Positions 26,376-35,592 of a stretch of 37,340 bases of DNA are shown here, piece after piece (position 1 is the first letter of the stretch; the number at the start of each line of letters is the position of its first letter). The stretch is from the NCBI GenBank assembly GCA_030603685.1, contig JAUVXG010000023.1, positions 1 through 37,340 of the forward strand. Reading direction: 5' to 3'. A program made the translations under genes and the position numbers. Origin of the DNA: Pleomorphomonas sp. (GTDB lineage: Bacteria; Pseudomonadota; Alphaproteobacteria; Rhizobiales; Pleomorphomonadaceae). The notes under the pieces are model-generated. The model saw only the letters and a list, made by a program, of their open reading frames with translations, was not told the origin of the DNA and did not search any database.

Positions 26376-27395
26376 CTAGGGTCCCCAATAGAAGGCAGCG
26401 TCCGGCAGATGGCCGGCAACGATGTCGGGCGACAGCGTCATGAGGGCGTTGAAATAGGCTTCGAGGTCGGACTTGGCTTCGAGCGCCGACGCGACTTTCA
26501 GCCGAAAGCGCGGCAACGAAGCCTCGACGATCGGTACCGGCAGCTTCAGCGGATCGGCGATCAGCGCGGCAGCCGCCCTCGAATTACCGGCGACCCAGCC
26601 TGCCGCCGCCACCGACGCGGCATGCAGCGCCCCGACGACGTCGGGATGGGCGTCGAGGAATGCTCCGGTCACCGCGAGGCCAGCCTGCGGAATGCCGGCC
26701 GGCCGGCCGCTGCGGGCCGCGTAGAGTTCGGTCACGTCGAGAGCACGGGCAACGGAAACGCCGGCTTGCTTCGCCTTGATCTCGGCGGCGCTGGCCGCCG
26801 GTTCCGGCAGCACGGCGGCATCGGCCTTGCCGGCCAGCAGCAGGGGCACCGCCTCCGCCGACGTCCCGACATAGGAGAGAGTGATGTCCCGGTCCGGGTC
26901 GAGCCCCGCCGATTTCAGCACGAAGCGGGTCAGAAGGTCCGGAGCATCGTTCTTGGCGCCGACCAGCAGCGTCTTGCCGCGAAGATCCTCGACGGTGTCG
27001 AGACGAACGCCCTGGCCAGCAAAGACGTAGAGCAGCCCCCAGGTCAGCACGTTGACGAGCCTGACGCCGGCACCGCGATTGAAGAGGTTGGCGGCGGCAT
27101 AGGTCGGCGCTGCGAACAACGCGATGTCGCCCGAGACAACGCCCGCCCGCATCTGGTCGGCCGTACGCCAGACCTCGAAGCGTGCATCGCCAGCCAGCGG
27201 CGCCAACGCACCCGAGGCCACAGCACGCGCCAGCACGACCGAGGGCGACGCCGGCATGCCCCAGACGGTCAGGCGATCGAGGGTGGCAGCATCCGCCTTG
27301 GTCAGCGCCGGCAACCCGACGAGACCGGCTGCAATGGCCGCACACTCGATGAAGTGGCGGCGGCTCATGCCAACGGGCATGGAGGAAACTGTCAT
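26376..27395 (-). CDS. ABC transporter substrate-binding protein, NMT1/SsuA-like, probable Tat export
   Basis: A 339-residue periplasmic binding protein. The N-terminus has a twin-arginine-like signal (MSRRHFIECAAIAAGLVGLP, cleavage near ADA). The mature part reads LTVWGMPASPSVVLARAVAS, then a lobe with VSGDIALFAAPTYAAANLF, the hinge region DLRGKTLLVGAKNDAPDLL, and LLAGKADAAVLPEPAASAA, the usual layout of SsuA/TauA/ThiY proteins. The ligand (a sulfonate, nitrate, thiamine precursor or other small molecule) cannot be told. ATG 27395 has an AGG upstream; ATGs at 27380 and 27368 are possible starts. First gene of its operon, transcribed away from the hydrogenase genes. Confidence 0.86.
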   Translation of the reverse strand: MTVSSMPVGMSRRHFIECAAIAAGLVGLPALTKADAATLDRLTVWGMPASPSVVLARAVASGALAPLAGDARFEVWRTADQMRAGVVSGDIALFAAPTYAAANLFNRGAGVRLVNVLTWGLLYVFAGQGVRLDTVEDLRGKTLLVGAKNDAPDLLTRFVLKSAGLDPDRDITLSYVGTSAEAVPLLLAGKADAAVLPEPAASAAEIKAKQAGVSVARALDVTELYAARSGRPAGIPQAGLAVTGAFLDAHPDVVGALHAASVAAAGWVAGNSRAAAALIADPLKLPVPIVEASLPRFRLKVASALEAKSDLEAYFNALMTLSPDIVAGHLPDAAFYWGP

Positions 27396-27772
27396 GATGG
27401 AACCTGAAACCGGCGGTCTGGCCGCATCTTGAGAGGCGTTCTCATTACACTAGACCAATTCGCCCCTCGGGGAAATCGCCAGCCGAGCGCCGTGCATCAG
27501 ATGATCAACGAACTGGAAACCAAGTTATTCCGATGATTTACGGATAGGACTTCACCCTAATACGCAATAACGCGTAATATGAAAGCTGAGAATGGGAAGC
27601 ATCTAAATCGAAAAAGAGAAAAAGCAACTACGTAGGCCAGCTCGTTTGACTTTCCTCATTGCTGTTTGCATGGCAGATGCCTATGGAACGCATGATACGG
27701 ACACATTTCCCCGAAAGTCGCTCGCCTGTGACAGACTTGCCGGGGAACGCCCAACCAAATGGGGGTGGCAGC
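27396..27772. other. 377-base lower-GC gap between the ABC and hydrogenase operons
   Basis: Divergent promoters for both operons must lie here. The middle (about 27530-27660) is clearly AT-richer than the window. It holds an imperfect inverted repeat TACGC-AATAAC-GCGTA near 27560-27580 and a possible LysR fragment. I found no convincing FNR box, NifA site or sigma-54 promoter by eye. The frame from 27659 runs into the hydrogenase gene but reads as non-coding. Confidence 0.5.
27444..27536 (+). pseudogene. Possible remnant of a LysR-type regulator helix-turn-helix
   Basis: One frame reads ITLDQFA, then a short unrelated stretch, then QPSAVHQMINELETKLFR and a stop at 27534-27536. The last part resembles the recognition helix of LysR regulators (S-Q-P-A-V-S-x-Q-I-x-x-L-E-x-x-L-G-V-x-L-F-x-R) with the Gly-Val pair missing. 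It has no start, ribosome-binding site or downstream domain. It may be a decayed regulator lost when this junction formed, or chance. Confidence 0.3.
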
Positions 27773-29773
27773 ATGGCACAGGTTGTTTATGGCGTGTGGG
27801 ACGGCGTCGTCCACGATTACCGCCAGGGAAAGGCCGTGGAGGGCGCGACGCCTCCCGATCTGAAGGACTTCGAGGTCTTCGACGAGGGCAACCCGATCCG
27901 CGCCTTCGTCGCCGATCGCGGCTTCTTCGTCTTTGACGAAAAGGTCAACCTGCTCGATACCTTCTGGCAGTACCTCAGCAAGGCGGCCGACGAGTCCTGC
28001 GGCAAGTGCACCCCCTGCCGCATGGGCACCGTGCTGGTGCGCGACGCCCTCGGCGCCATGCGCCGCGGCCTCGAAGCCGATCTCGGCCTCGACGAGATCG
28101 CCGCCATGGCCGAGCAGATGCGCGCCACCTCGCTCTGCGGGTTGGGTCAGTCCTGCGGCACCGCGCTCGGCAAGGCCATTGCCGCCTTCCGCGACGAGTT
28201 CGAGGCCGAGCTCGCCAAGAAGGAGCCCGCCCGCCAGCAGCACGCCATGAGCTACATGACGGCGCCCTGCATCGAGGCCTGCCCCTCCAAGGTCAACGTC
28301 CCCCGCTACATCGACTACATCCGCGACGGAAAGCCTGAGCACTCGCTCGGCGTCATCCTGCAGAAGTATCCGATGGCCGCCACCTGCAGCCGCGTCTGCG
28401 TCCGCTTCTGCGAGGCGGCCTGCCGTCGCAAGATGGTCGACGAGGCGGTCGGCATCAAGATCCTGAAGCGCTACGTCGCCGAGTACCAGACCGGCGCCCA
28501 TCCGCTGGTGTTCTCCAAGGAGATGATCGCCAACGTTCTGCCGGAAGATCAGCGCGTCGCCGTCGTCGGCGCCGGCCCGGCCGGCGTGTCCTGCGCCTAT
28601 CACCTCTTGATGCGCGGCTATCACGTCGACATCTACGAGGCCCAGGGCGAGATGGGCGGCATGGCCGCCATCGGCATCCCGTCCTACCGTCTGCCCAAGG
28701 ACGTTCTCCTCAACGAGATGAACGCCATCACCAAGCTCGGTGGCCGCTTCTTCTTCAACCAGCGTCTTGGCAAGGACTTCTCGGTCGATGACCTGATGAA
28801 GCGCGGCTACAAGTCGGTATTCCTGGCCCTGGGCTGCCAGGAAGGCACCAAGATGGGCTGCGAGAACGAGGACACCAGCCTCGACGGTTACGAGTCCGGC
28901 GTCGGCTTCCTGCTGAAGGTCCACGACCACGTGGCCGGCATCAAGACGCACAACATCGACGGCGAAGTGGTCGTCGTCGGCGGCGGCAACGTCGCCATGG
29001 ACTGCGTCCGCTCGGCCATCCGCATGGGCGCCAAGAAGGTCCACCTCGTCTATCGCCGCACCGAGGCCGACATGCCGGCCGACCACGAGGAAATCGTGGC
29101 CGCCCATGCCGAAGGCATCGAGTTCCATGTGCTGACCAACCCGCTCGCCATCATCTCCGAGGATGGCAAGGTCACCGGCGTCAAGCTGACCAAGATGGAG
29201 CAGACGGAAATGGACGCCAAGGGTCGCCGCAACGTGCGGCCGATCCCCGGCAGCGAGTACGTCATGCCCTGCTCGGTGGTGATCGCCGCCATCGGCCAGC
29301 AGGTCGACACCGGCTCGGTCAAGCCCGAGGACGGCGTCGAGATGAGCAAGTGGAACTGGGTCGTCGCCAACAAGGAGACGCTCGCCACCTCGCGGCCGGG
29401 CGTCTTCGCCGGCGGTGACTGCTATCTCGGCCCGTCGACGCTGATCGCCGCCATGGCCGACGGCCTCAAGGCCGCCCGCAACATCGACGACTACCTGCGC
29501 CGGGGTTCGACCCGCTTCTTCCCGCGCTCCCGCATGCGCAAGATCCTGGAGAACAACAAGCTGTTCTCCAACGACTGCATCGAGGTTCCGGTCAAGAACG
29601 AGTACCGCGTCCACCATCCGGAACTGTCGCCGGAAGTGCGCAAGACCATGTTCGGGGAAGTCGAGCAGATCATCAGCTCGGAGGACGCCTACAAGGAGTC
29701 CATGCGCTGCATGCGCTGCTACCGCATCTATTCCGTGATCACCGAACACTCCATCCCCGAAGGAGCGGCGTGA
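27773..29773 (+). CDS. FAD/NAD(P)H oxidoreductase with NuoF C-terminal iron-sulfur domain (hydrogenase partner subunit)
   Basis: A 666-residue fusion protein. Residues ~60-140 match only the C-terminal [4Fe-4S] domain of NuoF/HndC (CGKCTPC with C76, C79, C82, then C122); the FMN/NADH Rossmann part and the SLBB domain of NuoF are absent. Residues ~160-230 are the GltD/NfnB/dihydropyrimidine dehydrogenase iron-sulfur region, with C166, C170, C205, C209, C213 and C217. The FAD fold has GAGPAG at 266-271 and GIPSYRLPKDVL; the NAD(P)H fold has GGGNVA at 403-408 and VYRRTEADMPA. A CMRC pair lies near the end. ATG 27773 follows GGGGGTGG. Four bases separate it from hydA, so it most likely passes electrons between NAD(P)H and the hydrogenase. 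It could also be read as an NfnB-like or glutamate-synthase small-subunit relative. Confidence 0.88.
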   Translation: MAQVVYGVWDGVVHDYRQGKAVEGATPPDLKDFEVFDEGNPIRAFVADRGFFVFDEKVNLLDTFWQYLSKAADESCGKCTPCRMGTVLVRDALGAMRRGLEADLGLDEIAAMAEQMRATSLCGLGQSCGTALGKAIAAFRDEFEAELAKKEPARQQHAMSYMTAPCIEACPSKVNVPRYIDYIRDGKPEHSLGVILQKYPMAATCSRVCVRFCEAACRRKMVDEAVGIKILKRYVAEYQTGAHPLVFSKEMIANVLPEDQRVAVVGAGPAGVSCAYHLLMRGYHVDIYEAQGEMGGMAAIGIPSYRLPKDVLLNEMNAITKLGGRFFFNQRLGKDFSVDDLMKRGYKSVFLALGCQEGTKMGCENEDTSLDGYESGVGFLLKVHDHVAGIKTHNIDGEVVVVGGGNVAMDCVRSAIRMGAKKVHLVYRRTEADMPADHEEIVAAHAEGIEFHVLTNPLAIISEDGKVTGVKLTKMEQTEMDAKGRRNVRPIPGSEYVMPCSVVIAAIGQQVDTGSVKPEDGVEMSKWNWVVANKETLATSRPGVFAGGDCYLGPSTLIAAMADGLKAARNIDDYLRRGSTRFFPRSRMRKILENNKLFSNDCIEVPVKNEYRVHHPELSPEVRKTMFGEVEQIISSEDAYKESMRCMRCYRIYSVITEHSIPEGAA

Positions 29774-29777
29774 GACC

Positions 29778-31628
29778 ATGTGCAACGTCGAAACCCTCAT
29801 CCCCGTCGGCGCCGAGGCGACGATCAACGTCAAGATCAACGGCAAGGCCATCACGGCCTACCCGAACGAGACGATCCTCGCCGCCGCCCGCCGGCACGAC
29901 TTCTACATCCCGACGCTGTGCGAGCTGGCGGATATCGACCACACGCCCGGCACCTGCCGCGTGTGCTTGGTCGAGATCCAGATGCCGGGCCAGGCCAACA
30001 CCCACATGGTGACGGCCTGCAACACGCCGGTTAAGGAAGGCCTCGCCATCGAGACGCGCACCAAGAAGGTGCGCGACATGCAGAAGCTGCAGGTCGAACT
30101 TCTGATGGCCGACCACCTTCAGGACTGCGCGACCTGCATCCGTCACGGCTCTTGCGAGCTGCAGGACGTGGCGCAGTTCGTCGGCCTCAAGGAAAACCGC
30201 TTCTTCGACCCGATCCGCGTCGCCGCTCGCGAGGTCGACCGCTCGTCGCCCGCCATGGTTCGCGACATGACCAAGTGCATTCGCTGCCAGCGGTGCGTCG
30301 CGGTCTGCCGCAACTATCAGGAAGTCGACGCGCTGGTCGTCACCGGCACCGGTCTCGACACGGCGGTCGGCCTGCGTCACGGCAAGAACCAGAAGGACTC
30401 GACCTGCGTCACCTGCGGCCAGTGCGTGCTCGTCTGCCCCACCGGCGCCCTCGCCGAGAAGGACGAGACCGATCGCGTCCTCGACTACATCTACAATCCG
30501 GAGATCACCACCGTCCTCCAGTTCGCGCCGGCCATCCGCGTCGGCTTCGGCGAGGAGTTCGGCATGGCGCCGGGCACCAACGTCGAGGGGCAGATCATCG
30601 CCGCCGCCCGCAAGCTGGGTGTTGACGTGGTGCTCGACACCAACTTCGGCGCCGACGTGGTGATCATGGAGGAAGGCACCGAACTTCTGCATCGCCTGGG
30701 CGAGAAGAAGAAGCCGACCATCACCTCCTGCTGCCCGGCCTGGATCAACTTCGCCGAGATCCACTATCCGGAACTCCTGCCGATGCTGTCCTCCACCCGC
30801 TCCCCGCAGGCGGTGGTCGGCGCCATCGCCAAGAGCTATCTGCCGGGGAAGATGGGGCTCGACCCCAAGCAGATCCGCGTCATCTCCATCATGCCTTGCA
30901 CGGCCAAGAAGGACGAGATCGTCCGGCCGCAGCTCGGCGAGGACGGAATGCCGGATGTCGACGTCGTGCTGACGACGCGCGAGTTCGCCCGTCTTCTGAA
31001 GCGCGAAGGCCTTGATCTCTCCACCATGGAGAAGTCGACCTTCGACAACCCCTACATGAGCGAGTACACCGGCGCCGGCGCCATCTTCGGCACCACCGGC
31101 GGCGTCATGGAGGCGGCGCTTCGCACCGTCTACAAGGTCGTCAACGGCAAGGAACTCGACAAGATCGAGCTGACCCAGCTGCGCGGCTTCGAGGGCGTGC
31201 GTTCGGCCACCGTCGACCTTGGCGGCAACATCGGCGAAGTCAAGATCGCCATGGCCCATGGCCTCGGCGAGACCCGCGCCTTGATGGAAGCAATCAAGGC
31301 CGGCGAAGCCGATTTCGACTTCATCGAGATCATGGCCTGCCCGGGTGGCTGCGTCGACGGCGGCGGCACGCTCCGCTCCAAGAAGCAGTATCTGCCCTAC
31401 GCCCTCAAGCGGCGCGAGACGATGTTCAACATCGACCGCAACGCCAAGGTGCGCCAGTCGCACAACAACGAGCAGGTCAAGGCCCTCTACCGCGACTTCC
31501 TGGGTTCCCCGAACTCCGAGAAGGCGCACCACCTCCTCCACACGTTCTACAACGACCGCAAGGCCGAGATGGAACTGACGGTCAAGGAGATCTGGGGCGA
31601 GATCAAGATGAGCACCATGATCTACTGA
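29778..31628 (+). CDS. hydA: [FeFe] hydrogenase catalytic subunit, CpI-like (group A)
   Basis: A 616-residue enzyme for reversible H2 production or uptake. Cofactor sites in order: N-terminal [2Fe-2S] (C48, C60, C63, C81), His-ligated [4Fe-4S] (H113, C117, C120, C126), two ferredoxin [4Fe-4S] clusters (C167/170/173/177 and C210/213/216/220), and the H-cluster domain. H-cluster motif 1 is TSCCPAW (316-322, C318 as likely proton-relay Cys), motif 2 is MPCTAKKDE (372-380), motif 3 is EIMACPGGCVDGGGTL (517-532), where the usual GGGxP ending is GGGTL. The small-subunit-like C-terminal tail (HHLLHTFY) is present. No signal peptide, so cytoplasmic. Maturases HydE, HydF and HydG must be encoded elsewhere. 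ATG 29778 sits behind AAGGAG. Confidence 0.95.
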   Translation: MCNVETLIPVGAEATINVKINGKAITAYPNETILAAARRHDFYIPTLCELADIDHTPGTCRVCLVEIQMPGQANTHMVTACNTPVKEGLAIETRTKKVRDMQKLQVELLMADHLQDCATCIRHGSCELQDVAQFVGLKENRFFDPIRVAAREVDRSSPAMVRDMTKCIRCQRCVAVCRNYQEVDALVVTGTGLDTAVGLRHGKNQKDSTCVTCGQCVLVCPTGALAEKDETDRVLDYIYNPEITTVLQFAPAIRVGFGEEFGMAPGTNVEGQIIAAARKLGVDVVLDTNFGADVVIMEEGTELLHRLGEKKKPTITSCCPAWINFAEIHYPELLPMLSSTRSPQAVVGAIAKSYLPGKMGLDPKQIRVISIMPCTAKKDEIVRPQLGEDGMPDVDVVLTTREFARLLKREGLDLSTMEKSTFDNPYMSEYTGAGAIFGTTGGVMEAALRTVYKVVNGKELDKIELTQLRGFEGVRSATVDLGGNIGEVKIAMAHGLGETRALMEAIKAGEADFDFIEIMACPGGCVDGGGTLRSKKQYLPYALKRRETMFNIDRNAKVRQSHNNEQVKALYRDFLGSPNSEKAHHLLHTFYNDRKAEMELTVKEIWGEIKMSTMIY

Positions 31629-31655
31629 GATCAGGCGCTCCGAGGGAATGAAGAC

Positions 31656-31690
31656 CGGGCGGCGGGGCAACCTGCCGCCCGTTTTCTCTT
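31656..31690 (+). terminator. Strong intrinsic terminator of the hydrogenase operon
   Basis: An 11-bp stem (31656-31666 with 31671-31681, one G-T pair) closed by a GCAA tetraloop is followed by TTTTCTCTT at 31682-31690. It is 28 bases after the hydA stop and also lies just past the stop of the convergent ketosynthase gene. Confidence 0.92.
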
Positions 31691-31697
31691 GTCGCCC

Positions 31698-32963
31698 TCA
31701 GGCAAACCGTGAGAACACCAGCGCCGCGTTGACACCGCCGAAGCCGAAAGCGTTGGACAGCACGTGGTCGACGGCGGCCGCGCGGGCCGCGCCGGCGACC
31801 AGATCGAACCCCTCCGCCTCGGCCATCGGCCGCTCGATGTTGAGGCCGGCGGGCAAGGTCTGGTGGCGCAGCGCCAGGATCGAGAAGATCGCCTCGATGG
31901 CGCCGGCGGCGCCCAGCATGTGCCCGGTTGCCGACTTGGTGGAGCTCACGGGTACGCCACCGCCAGCCATACCGAACACCGACGTGAGAGCGGCAAGCTC
32001 CGCCGCATCGCCAACCGGCGTCGAGGTGGCATGAGCGTTGACATAGCCGATGGCGCCGGGCTTGAGACCGGCCATGTCGAGCGCCAGCCGCATGGCGCGC
32101 GCCGCCTCGCGCCCGTCCGACCAACCGGCCGTGACGTGATGGGCGTCGGTGGTCGTGCCATAGCCCGACACGATGGCGAGCGGCATCGCTCCCCGCGCCT
32201 CGGCATGCGATAGCTTCTCGATCAACAAGGCCGCCGCACCTTCGGACAAAACGAAACCGTCATGATCGGCATCGAAGGGCCGCGACGCCCGCCACGGTTC
32301 ATCGTTGAAGTTGAACGACAGCGCCTTCGCCGCCGTGAACCCGCCGATGGCCACCGGATCGACGCAACCCTCGCTGCCACCGCAGAGCGCGATGTCCGCC
32401 TCGCCACTCCGGATCATGCGCACGGCGTCGCCGATCGCCTGGGCCGACGCGGCACAGGCGGTGACCGGCGCGCCCGAGGGCCCACGAAAGCCGAAGCGGA
32501 TCGACACCTGGCCGGCGGCGAGATTGGGCAGGAAGGATGGCACGACGAACGGCGATAGCCGACGAACGCCATCGGTTCGGACTGTCTCGCTCGCAGCGGT
32601 GATCGCCGGCACGCCGCCGACACCAGTGGCGATCACTGTCGCCGTACGCGTCCGTTCGGCCTCGCTTTTCGGATGCCAGCCCGCCTGTTCGAGCGCCTCC
32701 GAAGCCGCCGCCATGGCGTAGTGGATGAAAAGGTCGGTGCGCCTGAGTTCGCGCGGATCCAGGGCGGTCTCTGGATCGAAACCACCCGGTTCGTCGCGCC
32801 CGGGAACGAGACCGGCAATGCGGCACTTCCATCCCTCGGTGTCGAAGCGGTCGTTTCGCCGGATGCCACTGTCCCCGGCAATCAGGCGTTTCCAGACGGT
32901 CTCGACACCCGTGCCCAGCGGGGACACCGCACCCATACCCGTCACGACGATCGGTTCTTGCAT
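31698..32963 (-). CDS. fabF: Beta-ketoacyl-ACP synthase II (FabF-like)
   Basis: A 421-residue condensing enzyme that extends acyl-ACP with malonyl-ACP. The catalytic triad is visible: nucleophile Cys in GAPVTACAASAQAIGDAV, His in YVNAHATSTPVGDAAE, His in STKSATGHMLGAAGAIEA, with the C-terminal glycine-rich NAFGFGGVNAALVF. ATG 32963 follows GGAGG; the longer frame to 33002 would read through the palindrome at 32971-33005 and adds nothing conserved. No acyl carrier protein or other fab gene is nearby, so it is probably an accessory ketosynthase for a special lipid rather than the main FabF. It is preceded on the same strand by a MarR regulator, the likely controller. Confidence 0.88.
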   Translation of the reverse strand: MQEPIVVTGMGAVSPLGTGVETVWKRLIAGDSGIRRNDRFDTEGWKCRIAGLVPGRDEPGGFDPETALDPRELRRTDLFIHYAMAAASEALEQAGWHPKSEAERTRTATVIATGVGGVPAITAASETVRTDGVRRLSPFVVPSFLPNLAAGQVSIRFGFRGPSGAPVTACAASAQAIGDAVRMIRSGEADIALCGGSEGCVDPVAIGGFTAAKALSFNFNDEPWRASRPFDADHDGFVLSEGAAALLIEKLSHAEARGAMPLAIVSGYGTTTDAHHVTAGWSDGREAARAMRLALDMAGLKPGAIGYVNAHATSTPVGDAAELAALTSVFGMAGGGVPVSSTKSATGHMLGAAGAIEAIFSILALRHQTLPAGLNIERPMAEAEGFDLVAGAARAAAVDHVLSNAFGFGGVNAALVFSRFA

Positions 32964-32970
32964 GCCGGCC

Positions 32971-33005
32971 TCCATGTGTAGAAGCACTGTGCTTATACAC
33001 ATGGA
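32971..33005 (-). promoter_or_regulatory. Near-perfect 35-bp palindrome, probable MarR operator at the fabF-like gene
   Basis: Arms TCCATGTGTAGAAGCAC (32971-32987) and GTGCTTATACACATGGA (32989-33005) match at 16 of 17 positions around one central base. It lies between the MarR stop and the ketosynthase start. On the minus strand it contains a TATAAG (-10-like) and its edge takes in the first bases of the GGAGG ribosome-binding site, so binding or RNA folding here would control the ketosynthase. Confidence 0.75.
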
Positions 33006-33029
33006 GGATGAGGCAAGCTGCCGTGACGG

Positions 33030-33449
33030 TCAGCGAGAGAAGCGCCTGCTGATCTTGAGGTAGGTCTCGGTTTCTTCCGGTGAGCTGCTTCCCTTGAGAG
33101 CCGCCTGTGCCGCCTGCCATTCGACAATCAAACGGTCGAGCAGACCCTCGCCCTCCTCGGTCAGCTCACTAATCCGCATATTGCCGCCAGCACCATCCAG
33201 TCGCCGCACCAGCCCCTTCGCTTCAAGCCGATCCAGGTTGCGGATCAGGCTGGTGCGATCGAGATGGATGCGCGACGACAACGCCCCCACCGTGGCGCCG
33301 GGATTGTAGCGAATGGCGGCCAGCAGCGAGAACTGCTGCACCGTGACACCGAACGGCTTCAGCTTGGCGTCGTAGCGCCGGACCAGCGCGCGCGCCGCCG
33401 CAACGGTGTTGAGTAAGAGGCAGTTCGCGAGATCGTCGGGCAGAGACAT
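33030..33449 (-). CDS. MarR family transcriptional regulator
   Basis: A 139-residue winged helix-turn-helix protein, expected to bind palindromic DNA as a dimer and release it on ligand binding. The fold runs from the dimer helix (LLLNTVAAARALVRRYDAKL) to the recognition part (GATVGALSSRIHLDRTSLIR, NLDRLEAKGLVRR) and the wing (ISELTEEGEGLL). ATG 33449 has no strong ribosome-binding site; the upstream alternative at 33485 is TTG. It precedes a FabF-like gene with a long palindrome between them, so self- and target regulation through that palindrome is likely. Ligand unknown. Confidence 0.88.
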   Translation of the reverse strand: MSLPDDLANCLLLNTVAAARALVRRYDAKLKPFGVTVQQFSLLAAIRYNPGATVGALSSRIHLDRTSLIRNLDRLEAKGLVRRLDGAGGNMRISELTEEGEGLLDRLIVEWQAAQAALKGSSSPEETETYLKISRRFSR

Positions 33450-33502
33450 AGGCCATGCTTGCACGCCCCGCGCGGCCAAAGTCAAGCGGCACCAGCAGGT
33501 GC

Positions 33503-33533
33503 AAAAAAGCCCCCGATCGCAAGATCGAGGGCT
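33503..33533 (-). terminator. Intrinsic terminator of leuA
   Basis: On the minus strand AGCCCTCGATC pairs with GATCGGGGGCT (one T-G pair) around the loop TTGC, followed by TTTTTT (the A-run at 33503-33508). It begins 23 bases after the leuA stop and also insulates the MarR gene downstream. Confidence 0.92.
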
Positions 33534-33556
33534 GTCTTCGTCACGGAAAGATCAGG

Positions 33557-35362
<1,806 letters not shown>

Positions 35363-35400
35363 TCACACGTTGGGTTGAGTACGAGAGAGCTCATGGCCAG

Positions 35401-35443
35401 CGGCGGGCTATCGGCCGCCGGGCGCTCCCTCACTGGACCCGGC
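35401..35443 (-). promoter_or_regulatory. Two mutually exclusive hairpins, candidate leuA attenuator
   Basis: Stem A pairs 35438-35443 with 35417-35422 (GCCGGG/CCCGGC on the RNA). Stem B pairs 35415-35420 with 35401-35406 (CGGCGG/CCGCCG). They share bases 35417-35420, so only one can form. Stem A overlaps the end of the leucine-rich leader ORF. No T-run follows stem B, so it would need Rho or act on translation. Confidence 0.4.
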
Positions 35444-35552
35444 AACCGCAGATAAGGCCGAGACGAAGAAGCGAGCCGAGCATCCGTGCGCTATCCCCGG
35501 GGGCGGTGCCCTCGGCGGAGATATGGCGCGAGATGTCGTGCGTCGTGGTCAT
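35430..35552 (-). CDS. Candidate leucine-rich leader peptide of leuA
   Basis: A 40-codon ORF that ends MLGSLLRLGLICGCRVQ. Five Leu codons (CTC, CTT, CTT, CTC, CTT) fall within ten codons, and CTT is unusual next to the CTC/CTG use in neighbouring genes. A 17-codon version from ATG 35483 may be the real peptide. It lies in the leader of leuA, and paired RNA stems overlap its end, as in amino-acid attenuators. Neither start has a good ribosome-binding site, so this is tentative. Confidence 0.4.
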   Translation of the reverse strand: MTTTHDISRHISAEGTAPGDSARMLGSLLRLGLICGCRVQ

Positions 35553-35592
35553 GAAAAGGGCTATACCCGTAGAAATGCGACCTGACAAGGGC

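Noticed and set aside
27537-27772. FNR box, NifA site or sigma-54 promoter ahead of the hydrogenase operon
   Set aside because: No TTGAT-N4-ATCAA, no TGT-N10-ACA, and the TGGCA-like stretches near 27669 and 27775 lack a correctly spaced GC element.
27656-31670. Long open frames of 732 and 643 codons on the minus strand opposite the hydrogenase genes
   Set aside because: They mirror the strong codon bias of the plus-strand genes, have no family motifs, and the plus-strand proteins carry complete cofactor sites.
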